From: Brevibacterium sp. S111
GTDB taxonomy: Bacteria; Actinomycetota; Actinomycetes; Actinomycetales; Brevibacteriaceae
Assembly (NCBI RefSeq): GCF_004745075.1
Contig: NZ_RHFH01000001.1
Span: 434,001 to 498,000 of the forward strand
Direction: 5' to 3'
DNA: 64,000 nt
A program made the translations under genes and the position numbers. Below the pieces are notes generated by a model. The model ran no database searches and was not told the origin of the DNA. It saw only the letters and a program-made list of their open reading frames with translations. Positions 1-8,850 of the stretch are shown here, piece after piece (the first letter of the stretch is position 1; each line of letters opens with the position of its first letter).

Positions 1-30
1 GATCGAACCTGTTGAGGGAGTCTTCGGCAC

Positions 31-49
31 GAAGGCAAGCCTAACATTT
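31..49. promoter_or_regulatory. possible DtxR/IdeR-type iron box
   Basis: These 19 bases match 12 of 19 positions of the DtxR/IdeR consensus TTAGGTTAGCCTAACCTAA. The match is best in the core and right half (AGCCTAAC). The site lies at the window edge, so the gene it might control could be to the left. It is also about 130 bp upstream of the first SDR gene. Weak evidence from sequence likeness only. Confidence 0.3.
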
Positions 50-178
50 TCCGCCTTCACGCGGCTCGCTGAATGCGATCGGATGTTCGCGGAAGAAAGC
101 GGACGAGAGCGGGCGGGAGCGGGCGAGCACCATCAGACGCCGTTGGGAGCATGCGGGCCCGAACGAGCACCGTCTACG

Positions 179-1084
179 ATGGCGTATATGCCGACGCCTC
201 TCGAATACACCATCCCTTCGATGGCCGGACGCACCGTCGTCATCACCGGAGCGAACAGCGGACTCGGCAATGCCGCCGCACTCGTATTGGCGGGGATGGA
301 CGCCCGAGTCGTGCTGGCCGTGCGCAGCCTCGAGAAGGGGCGAGCGGCGGCGGAAGCCTTGGAGGGCGAGGTCGAGGTCCGAGAGCTCGACCTCGCCGAT
401 CTCGGCTCCGTGCGGTCGTTCGCAGAAGCTTTCACTGATCCGATCGACATCCTCATCAACAACGCCGGGATCATGATTCCGCCGTTCAGACGCACCGCCG
501 ACGGCTTCGAATCGCAGTTGGGGACGAACCATCTCGGCCACTTCGCGCTCACGAACCTGCTGCTTCCGCAGATCCGCGATCGCGTGGTCACGCTCTCGTC
601 CCTGGCTCATCGGTCAGGCACGATCGATTTCGATGACCTCAATTGGGAGCGCAGACGGTACCGGCCGATGCCTGCCTATGCGCAGTCCAAACTGGCGAAC
701 CTGCTCTTCACCTCCGAACTCGACAGGCGTCTGAAGGAGAGCTCCTCTCCTCTCATCGCCGTTGCCGCCCATCCGGGTCTGGCGCGGACGAATCTGTTCG
801 CGGCCCCGGGAAATGGACTGCGCGGCGCGATCAGCAATGCGTTCATCGGGATGGTCGCGCAGAGTGGACAGTACGGTGTGCTGCCGACGCTCGCCGCGGC
901 CGTCGCGGACGTCCCGGGCAACAGCTACGTGGGTCCGGGCGGCCTCTTCGGTGCTCGCGGTGCACCGACGCTCGTCGAACGCTCCATCCAGGCCAAGAAC
1001 GCCGAGGTGGCAGAACGACTGTGGACGGTGTCCGAAGAGCTGACCGAGGTCGGGTTTCCCAAGACATCCGCCGGGGATCGATAG
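179..1084 (+). CDS. short-chain dehydrogenase/reductase (retinol dehydrogenase-like)
   Basis: About 301 aa, a classical/extended SDR that would oxidise or reduce an alcohol or ketone with NAD(P). The Rossmann motif TGANSGLG lies near residue 24, NNAG follows in the middle, and the catalytic Tyr/Lys are in YAQSK. The layout resembles the RDH/WW-oxidoreductase-like SDR group common in actinobacteria. The reading frame is open back to position 83, but the first 32 codons are Arg/Gly-rich and unlike an SDR, so the ATG at 179 (or 188) is preferred. No strong Shine-Dalgarno is visible. It stands alone on the plus strand and its substrate cannot be told. Confidence 0.85.
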   Translation: MAYMPTPLEYTIPSMAGRTVVITGANSGLGNAAALVLAGMDARVVLAVRSLEKGRAAAEALEGEVEVRELDLADLGSVRSFAEAFTDPIDILINNAGIMIPPFRRTADGFESQLGTNHLGHFALTNLLLPQIRDRVVTLSSLAHRSGTIDFDDLNWERRRYRPMPAYAQSKLANLLFTSELDRRLKESSSPLIAVAAHPGLARTNLFAAPGNGLRGAISNAFIGMVAQSGQYGVLPTLAAAVADVPGNSYVGPGGLFGARGAPTLVERSIQAKNAEVAERLWTVSEELTEVGFPKTSAGDR

Positions 1085-1137
1085 CCCCCACGAACCTTCA
1101 CTCACGTGGATTGTGCGTGCACAGCGAGGCGACGAGC

Positions 1138-1379
1138 ATGCCCGGCAGTGGCCAATGGGTCACGATCCGCGACGTGAAGATCACACAACAATTTTTCGAT
1201 GAGATCGACAGGCAGGAAGGGCTCGGCGAAGGTCGCGCGACGGCGGCGCGAACTCTTCGAATACTGGTGGTCGCTGCTGCGAAAGCAGCCTTCGCAGACG
1301 GCCCGAGTCGAAGCCGGCGACTTCGTCGACTGGTGCCTTGACCGGAATCACCGGAAGGCCTGCTCGCCTGTGATGTGAC
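1138..1379 (+). pseudogene. possible frameshifted remnant of a small hypothetical protein
   Basis: The 263 bp between the SDR and the acyl-CoA dehydrogenase hold no intact gene. One frame gives a protein-like stretch (KITQQFFDEIDRQEGLGE) ending near 1240. A second frame continues with a Trp/Leu-rich, protein-like stretch (ELFEYWWSLLRKQPSQ, then FVDWCLDRN) to a stop at 1377-1379. Joining the two needs one frame change near 1235-1250. This could be a degraded small ORF or chance. I do not recognise the family. The tail overlaps the 3' end of the convergent acyl-CoA dehydrogenase. Confidence 0.2.
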
Positions 1380-2520
1380 GGCCGAGGATGAGGGTGTGGA
1401 CCTCGTCGGTGCCTTCGTAGGTGCGCACGGATTCGAGGTTGTTGGCATGCCGCAGCGGTGAGTACTCGAGTGTGATGCCGTTGCCGCCGAGCATGGCGCG
1501 GGCCTCGCGGCAGATCTGAATGGCTTCACGGCAGTTGTTGAGTTTGCCGACCGAGATCTGCACCGGGTCGAGAGTCCCGGCATCTTTGAGTCGGCCCGTC
1601 TGCACGGCGATCAGGAGGCCCTTCTGGATTTCGAGGGCCATGTTCACCAGCTTCTCCTGGGTGATCTGGTAGGCCGCGAGCGGCTTGTCGAACTGCATCC
1701 TCTGTTGTGCATAGTCCAGTGCGACCTCGAAGGAGTCACGGGCGGCACCCATGGCACCCCACATGATTCCGTACCGGGCCTCGTTGAGGCAAGAGAAGGG
1801 TCCCTTGAGTCCCGAGGTCTCGGGCAGAACCGCCTCGGCGGGGAGTTCGACGTCATCGAGTTCGATGTCGCACTGGATGGAGGCGCGCATCGACAGCTTC
1901 GCCTCGATCGGGGTCGCTGTGAGTCCGGCCGTCTCGGTGGGGACGAGAAAGCCGCGGATCCCCTCATCGGTAGCTGCCCAGATGACGGCGACATCGGCGA
2001 TCGAGGCCAACCCGATCCACCGCTTGGCACCGTTGAGTCTCCAGGATCCATCGTCGTTTCGTTCGGCGGTGGTGGCCATAGAGCCGGGATCGGATCCCGC
2101 GGTCGGTTCGGTCAGGCCGAAGCAGCCGATGATCTCGCCTGCGGCCATGCCCGGCAGGTAGCGATTCTTCTGCTCCTCCGAGCCGAACTTGTGGATCGCG
2201 GACATCGCCAGTGAGCCCTGCACGGAGACGAAGGTGCGCAGTCCGGAGTCCCCGGCCTCGAGCTCGAGTGCCGCCAGCCCGTACTCGACGGCAGAGCGTC
2301 CCGGGCACCCGTATCCGTCGAGGTGCATGCCGAGCAGTCCGAGTTCGCCCATCTCGGCCACGATCTCGCGCGGGAAGACCGCGTTCTCGTACCAGTCGGC
2401 GATGTTCGGTCGGATCCGCTCATCGACGAAGGCCCGCACCCGGTCACGGAGTTCGAGCTCGGTCTCGCTGAAGAGTCCTGCGAGGTCGAGGAGGTCGGAG
2501 GGGTCGGCTGCAACGGTCAT
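1348..2520 (-). CDS. acyl-CoA dehydrogenase, glutaryl-CoA dehydrogenase-like
   Basis: 390 aa, full length for a cytosolic FAD acyl-CoA dehydrogenase. It carries the FAD/acyl-CoA motif CFGLTEPTAGSDPG, the ETF-side segment RTYEGTDEVH with the presumed catalytic base near Glu369, and the C-terminal LILGRHITGEQAF typical of glutaryl-CoA dehydrogenases, which decarboxylate glutaryl-CoA to crotonyl-CoA in lysine/tryptophan breakdown. The purine-like stretch cctcc just before the ATG (minus-strand ggagacctcc) supplies a ribosome site. It is divergent from a LysR gene across 127 bp, the usual arrangement for a regulator and its target. Glutaryl-CoA as substrate is an inference from the C-terminal motif. 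Confidence 0.85.
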   Translation of the reverse strand: MTVAADPSDLLDLAGLFSETELELRDRVRAFVDERIRPNIADWYENAVFPREIVAEMGELGLLGMHLDGYGCPGRSAVEYGLAALELEAGDSGLRTFVSVQGSLAMSAIHKFGSEEQKNRYLPGMAAGEIIGCFGLTEPTAGSDPGSMATTAERNDDGSWRLNGAKRWIGLASIADVAVIWAATDEGIRGFLVPTETAGLTATPIEAKLSMRASIQCDIELDDVELPAEAVLPETSGLKGPFSCLNEARYGIMWGAMGAARDSFEVALDYAQQRMQFDKPLAAYQITQEKLVNMALEIQKGLLIAVQTGRLKDAGTLDPVQISVGKLNNCREAIQICREARAMLGGNGITLEYSPLRHANNLESVRTYEGTDEVHTLILGRHITGEQAFR

Positions 2521-2614
2521 GGAGGTCTCCTCGGGTGTTCGGTGGCTGAGAGGCGTGCTCTTCCAGCCTGCCAGTGGAATTACATCACGTCCAAGACCTA
2601 ATATTGAGTGGATT

Positions 2615-2635
2615 GATTGATTTGGCCTATCAATC
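2615..2635. promoter_or_regulatory. inverted repeat in LysR/acyl-CoA dehydrogenase intergenic region
   Basis: GATTGAT and ATCAATC form a 7-bp inverted repeat with a 7-base spacer. It lies 12 bp before the LysR start codon and within the 127-bp divergent region. LysR proteins bind such dyads (T-N11-A type), so this is a plausible operator for autoregulation and for control of the divergent acyl-CoA dehydrogenase. The LysR ribosome site AGGAGA follows at 2639-2644. Confidence 0.45.
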
Positions 2636-2647
2636 TACAGGAGAGAA

Positions 2648-3568
2648 ATGGTGGAGCTCAGACATTTCAACGCCTTCATCGCGGTCGCCGAAGAACTGCA
2701 CTTCGGACGCGCCGCTGAGAAGCTGCACATCGCTCAGCCGGCTCTGAGCCAGATGATCCGATCTCTGGAGAAGGAGCTCGGGGTCAAGCTCTTCGAGCGC
2801 ACGACGAGACGAGTCCGACTCACCGCCTCCGGTGAGGCGATGCTCGACCCTGCACAGTCCATCCGCACGCAGGTCGACGGTGCAGCGCGCATCGCCCGCG
2901 CGGCCCAGGATGGAGCGGTCGGACGAGTACGCATCGGCTTCGGTGGGACCAGCGGCTATTCGATCCTGTCCCGGATCGCCCGTGAGGTGGCCGCCAGACA
3001 GCCGGGCATCAGCCTCGAACTCAATCCGCAGATGTACTGCGGACAGGCCGCTCAGGCACTGCGAGACGGAGACATGGACCTCGCCGTCGTCAGCCCTCCG
3101 GCCCCGACCGGCGTGGCAGTCCACGTCATCCGCCGGGAGACCGTGATGGCCGCAGTTCCGATCACCCACCCGCTGGCCGATGCGGATCAGGTCTCCATGG
3201 CCGATCTCGCTGATGAGCCCTTCATTTCCTATGCCCCGGCACACGGCTCCCAGGTCAGGGAGGTGATGATGCGGCTGGCCGACGAGGCCGGTTTCCTCCC
3301 GCACGTCGTGCAGGAGGCACCGGACCCCTACAGCCTGCTGGCCTTGGTCGGAGCACAGGTGGGTGTGGCTATCGTCGTCGCCTCATCGGACCACATCCGC
3401 ATCGACGGCGTCCGCTATGTCGAACTCGCCGAGGGCGGAGATGCCTTCACCCTCGCCCTCGGCTGGCGCTGCAATAACCCGTCGATGGCGTTGGCCAGGA
3501 CACTGGAGATCGTCCGTGAGGTCGTGCCCGCGGCAGCCGCCGCAAAGCAGTCGGTCCTCACCAGCTGA
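2648..3568 (+). CDS. LysR-family transcriptional regulator
   Basis: 306 aa. The N-terminal winged HTH is visible at residues 1-60 (ELRHFNAFIAVAEELHFGRA, with SQMIRSLEKELGVKLFERT following). A periplasmic-binding-like effector domain fills the rest. The ATG follows AGGAGA by 3 bases. It is divergent from the glutaryl-CoA-dehydrogenase-like gene, so that gene is the likely target. Its 3' end overlaps the convergent aldehyde dehydrogenase by 11 bp. The effector is unknown, though an aromatic or acyl-CoA intermediate would be typical of this family. Confidence 0.9.
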   Translation: MVELRHFNAFIAVAEELHFGRAAEKLHIAQPALSQMIRSLEKELGVKLFERTTRRVRLTASGEAMLDPAQSIRTQVDGAARIARAAQDGAVGRVRIGFGGTSGYSILSRIAREVAARQPGISLELNPQMYCGQAAQALRDGDMDLAVVSPPAPTGVAVHVIRRETVMAAVPITHPLADADQVSMADLADEPFISYAPAHGSQVREVMMRLADEAGFLPHVVQEAPDPYSLLALVGAQVGVAIVVASSDHIRIDGVRYVELAEGGDAFTLALGWRCNNPSMALARTLEIVREVVPAAAAAKQSVLTS

Positions 3569-4973
3569 TGACGTGCGGGACGCTGACCTGCTTGAGTCCT
3601 TCGAGTCCGAATTCGAGCCCGAACCCGGACTTCTTCACTCCACCGAAGGGGATCCGCGGGTCGACGGCGCCGTGCTTGTTGATCCACGTCGATCCCGCCT
3701 CAAGACGAGCCGCGACGTTCCGGCAGGCATCGAGGTCGGTGCCCCACACCGAGGAACCGAGTCCGACGTCGAGCCCGTTGGCCCATTCGATGGCCTGCTC
3801 CAGATCGGTGTATTTGATGATCGGCAGCACCGGCCCGAACTGCTCCTCGGCAACCAGCGGATTGTCGTTGTCGATGTCAGCGACCAGCGTCGTGGGGTAG
3901 AAGTAGCCGGGCTGATCGTCCACGGGGTCGCCTCCCATGAGCACCCGCGCTCCCCCGTCCTTCGCCGCCTGCACGAGCCTGGCGACGATATCGTACTGCT
4001 GCTTGTTCTGCAGGGGGCCGAGGACGTTCTCCTCTTCCAGGCCCACACCCATCGGCGACTGTCCGGCCACCTCGACGAGGGCCTCGCAGACCTGGTCGTA
4101 GAGGGATTCGGGCACATAGAGACGCTTCATCGCCGCACAGGTCTGACCGGTGTTGATGAAAGCGCCCCAGAACAGGTCTCCGGCGATCGCCGCCGGATCG
4201 GCATCGGCGAGCACGATGCCCGCGTCGTTGCCGCCGAGTTCCAAAGTGATGCGGGCCAGGCTGTCTGCCGCTGAGCGCATGATCGCCTGACCGGTCTTCG
4301 TCGAGCCGGTGAACATGATCTTGTCGACATCGGCGTGATCGGTCAGCGCCGCTCCGACCTTCCCGTCGCCGGGGACGATGGAGAGTACATCGGCCGGCAG
4401 CACCTGATTGACCACAGCCACGAGCGCCTGCACGGACAGCGGAGTGTATTCCGAGGGTTTGAGCACGACGGTGTTGCCCATCTTCAGAGAGGGGGCGAAC
4501 TGCCACACGGAGATCATCATCGGCCAGTTCCAGGGGCCGACGGCACCGACGACGCCGACCGGATCGTAGTGGAGCTCCGCATGGGTCTCCTCATCGTCGA
4601 CGAGGACCTCGGGCTCGAGTTCGAAGGCGGCATTGGCTCGCAGCCAGGCGGCACAGGCGCCGACCTCGAAGCGGGCGTTGGGACCGTTGAGCGGTTTGCC
4701 CTGTTCGCGGGAGAGCAGTTCGGCCAGCGCCTCGGCGGAGGATTCGATGGCATCGGCGGCCCGGTTGAGCAGGTCGCTGCGCTCCTGCGAGGATTTCGCG
4801 GCCCAGCCGGGCTGGGCGCGGCGGGCGGATGCGACCGCGGCATCGATGTCGGCGGGGCTGCCTTCACGGGTGCGGCCGACGACCTCACCGGTGGCGGGGT
4901 CGTGGATCTCGCGTCCGCTGGGGTCGTCGATCGCGGCCAGCAGGGCGTCGGTGGTCGTGAGCTCGGTGGTCAT
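3558..4973 (-). CDS. NAD(P)-dependent aldehyde dehydrogenase
   Basis: 471 aa from the ATG at 4973, chosen because AAGGAG sits six bases before it; the frame is open 22 codons further upstream but without a ribosome site. The ALDH superfamily fold is complete: GPWNWPMM, FTGSTKTG, the general base Glu245 in LELGGNDAG and the nucleophile Cys279 in TGQTCAAM. It oxidises an aldehyde to the acid. The next genes on this side are an AraC regulator (same strand) and a GMC alcohol oxidoreductase (divergent), suggesting alcohol to aldehyde to acid conversion. The pair recalls choline or polyol oxidation, but no substrate-defining residue is evident. Confidence 0.88.
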   Translation of the reverse strand: MTTELTTTDALLAAIDDPSGREIHDPATGEVVGRTREGSPADIDAAVASARRAQPGWAAKSSQERSDLLNRAADAIESSAEALAELLSREQGKPLNGPNARFEVGACAAWLRANAAFELEPEVLVDDEETHAELHYDPVGVVGAVGPWNWPMMISVWQFAPSLKMGNTVVLKPSEYTPLSVQALVAVVNQVLPADVLSIVPGDGKVGAALTDHADVDKIMFTGSTKTGQAIMRSAADSLARITLELGGNDAGIVLADADPAAIAGDLFWGAFINTGQTCAAMKRLYVPESLYDQVCEALVEVAGQSPMGVGLEEENVLGPLQNKQQYDIVARLVQAAKDGGARVLMGGDPVDDQPGYFYPTTLVADIDNDNPLVAEEQFGPVLPIIKYTDLEQAIEWANGLDVGLGSSVWGTDLDACRNVAARLEAGSTWINKHGAVDPRIPFGGVKKSGFGLEFGLEGLKQVSVPHVISW

Positions 4974-5157
4974 GTTTCTCCTTGTGTCAGTTGCTCGGAC
5001 AGGGGGCCGAGGTGAGCAGGTCACGTCGTGAATGCTCATGTGATCCGCCTAACAGGAATGGATGTACTGCCAGCATGACTCGCGAGACCGATGTGCGTCT
5101 TGGCTTTGGGGGCACCGTTGTTGACGATCGGTGCACCGGCCCATTCACCGTTTTCGC

Positions 5158-6129
5158 TCAGCTTGCAGAAGAGCCCAGGGTGCTTCGTCGATATCCCGCT
5201 GGAGGCTGGCCCACGGCACCGCGGAAGAGCCTGGAGAAGTGGGCGGGATCGCCAAGCCCCCAACGAGCGCCGATCGCCGCAACCGGGACCTGACGCTGAA
5301 GCGGATCGGCAAGATCTTGGCGGCACCGCTCGATTCGGCGCCGACGGATGTCGCCGGCGACCGTCTCCCCGCTGCCTTCGAAGATCTGATGCAGGGTCCG
5401 CACTGAGATGAAGTGCGCGGCGGCTATGGTCGAGGGCGAGAGTTGCGGGTCGGCAAGATTCGCTTCGATGTAGGCAGTGATATCGGACCAGAGCCGCTGT
5501 CGTTCATCGGGTCCGTCCCCTGCCTCTGAGAGCTCATCGGCCATCACGGTCGTGAGCAGGTCGACGACATTTCCGGCCAATCGCACGCTGACCGACCGGC
5601 TCAGGGTCGGCAGCATTGCGCCGGCCTGGGTGATGAGCTGTGCGGCGAGCCCGCCGAGCTGGTGATCCGCGCCGATCGGAGTGGCGGTGAGCTGCTCGAC
5701 GGTGCCTCGGGGCAGGTTGACCCGCGCTTGCGGGAACATCATCACATAGGAAGAGAAGTCGCTGTCGAAGCTGAGCGTGTAGGGGCGGGAGGTGTCGTAG
5801 ATCGCCAGCGATCCCGGCGACAGCGCCATTTCTCGGCCGTCCTGAATCAGCAGTCCGTAACCTTGGAGCTGGAGTGAGACCTTATAGTAGCTCGAGGTCG
5901 GCCCAGCTGTGTCCTGCGCGGAAGCCCCCTGCGAGATCAGCCCAGGCGTGCGCAGCACTGCATGAGGATTGGCATTGATATAGGACATGACGACGGAATC
6001 GTAGTCCCGCGCGCTGATGCGCCCATTGAAACCGCCTCGACGCTGGGGCTCGGTGTCCAGCGGAACGAACGAGCCCGAAACCAGGCTCTGCCAACTGTCG
6101 AAGTCAGACGCTGTGCCCTCAAGTAACAT
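5158..6129 (-). CDS. AraC-family transcriptional regulator
   Basis: 323 aa. The N-terminal ~200 residues look like the AraC-like ligand domain seen in FeaR/NahR-type activators. The C-terminal ~100 residues hold the two HTH units (LSPSTIAAAHFISVRTLHQI and PVAAIGARWGLGDPAHFSR) and end in QPPAGYRR. The ATG follows GAAGGA. Position between the ALDH and the divergent GMC oxidoreductase makes those two the likely targets. Palindromes at 6147-6158 and 6238-6249 lie in the shared upstream region. Confidence 0.88.
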   Translation of the reverse strand: MLLEGTASDFDSWQSLVSGSFVPLDTEPQRRGGFNGRISARDYDSVVMSYINANPHAVLRTPGLISQGASAQDTAGPTSSYYKVSLQLQGYGLLIQDGREMALSPGSLAIYDTSRPYTLSFDSDFSSYVMMFPQARVNLPRGTVEQLTATPIGADHQLGGLAAQLITQAGAMLPTLSRSVSVRLAGNVVDLLTTVMADELSEAGDGPDERQRLWSDITAYIEANLADPQLSPSTIAAAHFISVRTLHQIFEGSGETVAGDIRRRRIERCRQDLADPLQRQVPVAAIGARWGLGDPAHFSRLFRGAVGQPPAGYRRSTLGSSAS

Positions 6130-6146
6130 CTTCGTCCTTCACGAAA

Positions 6147-6158
6147 GCGAACGTTCGC
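6147..6158. promoter_or_regulatory. 12-bp perfect palindrome upstream of AraC gene
   Basis: GCGAACGTTCGC is a perfect palindrome 17 bp before the AraC start codon in the AraC/GMC divergent region. Candidate operator; the binding protein is not known. Confidence 0.35.
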
Positions 6159-6237
6159 CGACCTCAGCGGCGGCGACCTCTGTGCGGCCACTCTATCCCC
6201 ACCGAAACGGAGAGTCACCACCATCCCGGGAATTACC

Positions 6238-6249
6238 GACCGTTCGGTC
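6238..6249. promoter_or_regulatory. GACCG-TT-CGGTC inverted repeat
   Basis: A 5-bp inverted repeat with a 2-base spacer about 145 bp upstream of the GMC oxidoreductase -10 hexamer. It contains the same CGTTCG core as the palindrome at 6147-6158, so the two may be paired binding sites of one regulator. Confidence 0.3.
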
Positions 6250-6392
6250 CGCATACTGCAGAGATCGGCGCCGTCAAATCCGTCTGGGCCTGCCGACGCG
6301 GTTTCTTGACTTTCCACGCAGGTCCGGCCGAATTGCTTGCCTCTGCGTGCACCCAGACAGGCGGACTCTTCCCGCACCGTGACGCGCCTCAC

Positions 6393-6407
6393 TAGCCTGA
6401 GGCCATG
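6393..6407 (+). promoter_or_regulatory. leaderless-type -10 hexamer and start of the GMC gene
   Basis: TAGCCT at 6393-6398 is followed by six bases and then the ATG at 6405. This spacing places transcription start at or next to the start codon, as in leaderless actinobacterial mRNAs. No Shine-Dalgarno is present. Confidence 0.5.
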
Positions 6408-8042
6408 ACTACCGACAGCACCGCAGGCAGCGCCGCCGCGACGACCGGCGAGCCCTCCGCGTTCCCGACCGAACTGCCCACCGAGCACTTCGACTACATC
6501 GTCATCGGCGCTGGATCCTCCGGGTGCGTGATCACCCGCAGGCTCATCGACGCCGGTAAGAGTGTGTGCCTGATTGAAGCAGGCGGGGATGAGACGAACC
6601 CGAACATCGATCACCTCAACAACCTCGGACTCATCTGGCACTCCGCGCAGGACTGGGACTACTACACGGTCCCGCAGCCTGGGGCGATGAACCGCAGGAT
6701 CCATCTGCCGCGCGGTAAGGTCCTCGGCGGATCCAATGCCCTCAATGCCGTGATCTGGGTTCGCGGTGATGCCTGGGACTACGAGCAGTGGGTCGATTCC
6801 GGCTGCCCAGGCTGGTCCTGGGACGAGGTCTCGCCGGTGTTCCGCGCGATCGAGAACTATGACGGCGAGGTCACCGAGACCCGCGGCGCCGAGGGCCCCT
6901 TGGACGTGCGCATCGACTACGAGCGCAACCCGCTCCAGGAGGATATGGTCGTCGCCGGCGAACAGGCGGGCCTGAGCTATAACCCCGACTACAACTCCGG
7001 CAGCGTCGAAGGCATCTCCCGGATCCAGCTCAATGTCCGCGAGGGCAAACGCCTGAACACGTGGCGGGCCTACCTCAAGCCCCGCCTCGGCGACGGCAAT
7101 CTCACGGTGCTGACCTCAACTCATGCCCGCAGGCTGCTCATCGACGAGACCAAGCAGGTCACCGGCGTCGAGGTGGACCTCCGCGGTCGCACGGGTGAAC
7201 TCACCGCCGATGAAGTCATCCTCACCTCCGGCGCCCTGGCTTCACCGGAGCTGCTCCTGCGCTCAGGCGTCGGACCGGCCGAGGAGCTGCGCGCCGTCGA
7301 GGTCGAGCCCATCCATGACCTGCCCGGGGTCGGCAAGAACCTCCAGGACCATTGGCTGTCCCCCGTCATCTTCTCCACCGGCGAGACAGAGGTGCCGATG
7401 GGTGAGGTCGCCCCCGCCGAGGTGCATCTGTTCTGGAAGTCCCGACCCGAACTGCCCGTCCCCGACACTCAGCCGCTCTTCTTCTCCGTGCCGATGTACG
7501 CCCAGGATTCCGCCCCTCAGGTGCAGTCGGGGCCCGGGCCGGGAGGGGCCTTCACCCTCCAGGGCGGACTGGTCCGGCCCGAGAGCCGCGGCGAGGTGAC
7601 GCTGAGCGGACCGAATCCGCAGGATGCGATCATCATCAACCCGAATGTGCTCTCCGCACAAGCCGATGTCGACGCGCTCGTCGCCTCGGTCAGGCAGTGC
7701 CGGCAGATCGGGCGGACCGAGGCTCTGGCACCGTGGCAGCCGACCGAGATCTACCCCGGCCCCGAGGTCGCCGATGAGGACCTCGAGGACTACGTCCGCG
7801 GCTCGGTCGTGACCTACCACCACCAGGTCGGCACGTGCCGGATGGGCCAGGATGAGTCCGCCGTCGTCGATCCGACGTCGTTCAAGGTCCGCGGGCTCGA
7901 GGGGCTGCGCATCGCGGATGCCTCGATCATGCCGCTTGTGCCCACCGGCAATACGAACGCCCCGACGATCATGATCGCCGAACGCGCCGCCGCCGTCCTC
8001 GTCGGGTCAGCGCCGGAGGGGATCACCGCTCCGGAAGAGTGA
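6405..8042 (+). CDS. GMC-family FAD oxidoreductase (choline dehydrogenase-like)
   Basis: 545 aa, the usual length for a bacterial GMC alcohol oxidoreductase. The FAD dinucleotide motif is GAGSSG at residues 35-40. GMC signature 1 is GKVLGGSNALNAVIW, signature 2 is SGALASPELLLRSGVGP, and the C-terminal active-site region has YHHQVGTCRMG followed by PTGNTNAPTIM. It would oxidise an alcohol to an aldehyde, which the ALDH at 3558-4973 could take further. It starts with a leaderless-type signal and is divergent from AraC. Its end overlaps the convergent SDR gene by 20 bp. Choline as substrate is possible but not shown. Confidence 0.88.
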   Translation: MTTDSTAGSAAATTGEPSAFPTELPTEHFDYIVIGAGSSGCVITRRLIDAGKSVCLIEAGGDETNPNIDHLNNLGLIWHSAQDWDYYTVPQPGAMNRRIHLPRGKVLGGSNALNAVIWVRGDAWDYEQWVDSGCPGWSWDEVSPVFRAIENYDGEVTETRGAEGPLDVRIDYERNPLQEDMVVAGEQAGLSYNPDYNSGSVEGISRIQLNVREGKRLNTWRAYLKPRLGDGNLTVLTSTHARRLLIDETKQVTGVEVDLRGRTGELTADEVILTSGALASPELLLRSGVGPAEELRAVEVEPIHDLPGVGKNLQDHWLSPVIFSTGETEVPMGEVAPAEVHLFWKSRPELPVPDTQPLFFSVPMYAQDSAPQVQSGPGPGGAFTLQGGLVRPESRGEVTLSGPNPQDAIIINPNVLSAQADVDALVASVRQCRQIGRTEALAPWQPTEIYPGPEVADEDLEDYVRGSVVTYHHQVGTCRMGQDESAVVDPTSFKVRGLEGLRIADASIMPLVPTGNTNAPTIMIAERAAAVLVGSAPEGITAPEE

Positions 8043-8850
8043 AACTCCGCTCATAGCCGCGACGCTCTTCCGGCCGCACCTGCGCAACCTGGTCGGGCAC
8101 CAGCGCGCCGAAGAGGCGGTCCCTCAGCCCGGTGGGCAGGAGTCCGGCCACTCGCACGGCCGGTCCGATGAAACCGGGCAGAGTGACTTCGAAGCGGGGG
8201 CGGAAGGCTGACTTGACCACGGCCGCGGCCACCTCGGCGGGACTGAGCAGCTTCGCCGCACCGCTCGACGTGCCCGCCCCAAGGGCGGTGTCGACGACTC
8301 CGGGCATGATCGCCGTGATCTGCACACCGCGGCCGCGCAGCTCGGCACGCACGGCCTTGAGATAGCCGAGGACCCCGTGCTTCGTCGCCGCATAGCTCGC
8401 CTCACCCGGCGTCGGCAGGATCGATGCCGCCGAGGCCACGGTGATGAGATGACCGCGCCCGCGAGCGACCATGGCCGGTGCCACCGCCTTGATTCCGTTG
8501 ATCACGCCGAGGAGGTTGACCTCGACCTGGGCACGTGCGGCCGAATGCGGCTCCTCGGCGAAGGGACCGACCCACATGAGTCCGGCGTTGCTGACGAAGA
8601 CGTCGATGGGGCCGAGGTCGCCGCGCACCTGCCCGAGGAAGTCCTCAATGGATGCGGGGTCAGTGACGTCGAGGGAGTAGGCGTGCACATCGGATTCGCG
8701 AGCGGTCTGTTCGGCCGCCTGTCGATCGGTGTCGCCGATCGCAACCTCGGCTCCGGTCGCCCTGAAGGCGGTCGCGATCTCCGCACCGATGCCACGCGCT
8801 CCCCCGGTGACCGCAACGACTCTGATATCTGGGGTCTTCCGCCTGTTCAC
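8023..8850 (-). CDS. short-chain dehydrogenase/reductase
   Basis: 275 aa from the GTG at 8850. Classical SDR with TGGARGIG near residue 15, SNAG mid-way, Ser in VASAAS and catalytic YAATK. The GTG shares bases with the TGA of the upstream monooxygenase (GTGA), so the two are translationally coupled. An SDR next to a flavin monooxygenase often makes a ketone from a secondary alcohol for Baeyer-Villiger oxidation; that role here is inferred. The frame runs open far upstream into the monooxygenase, but that is the wrong frame for most of it. Confidence 0.85.
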   Translation of the reverse strand: MNRRKTPDIRVVAVTGGARGIGAEIATAFRATGAEVAIGDTDRQAAEQTARESDVHAYSLDVTDPASIEDFLGQVRGDLGPIDVFVSNAGLMWVGPFAEEPHSAARAQVEVNLLGVINGIKAVAPAMVARGRGHLITVASAASILPTPGEASYAATKHGVLGYLKAVRAELRGRGVQITAIMPGVVDTALGAGTSSGAAKLLSPAEVAAAVVKSAFRPRFEVTLPGFIGPAVRVAGLLPTGLRDRLFGALVPDQVAQVRPEERRGYERSFTLPER

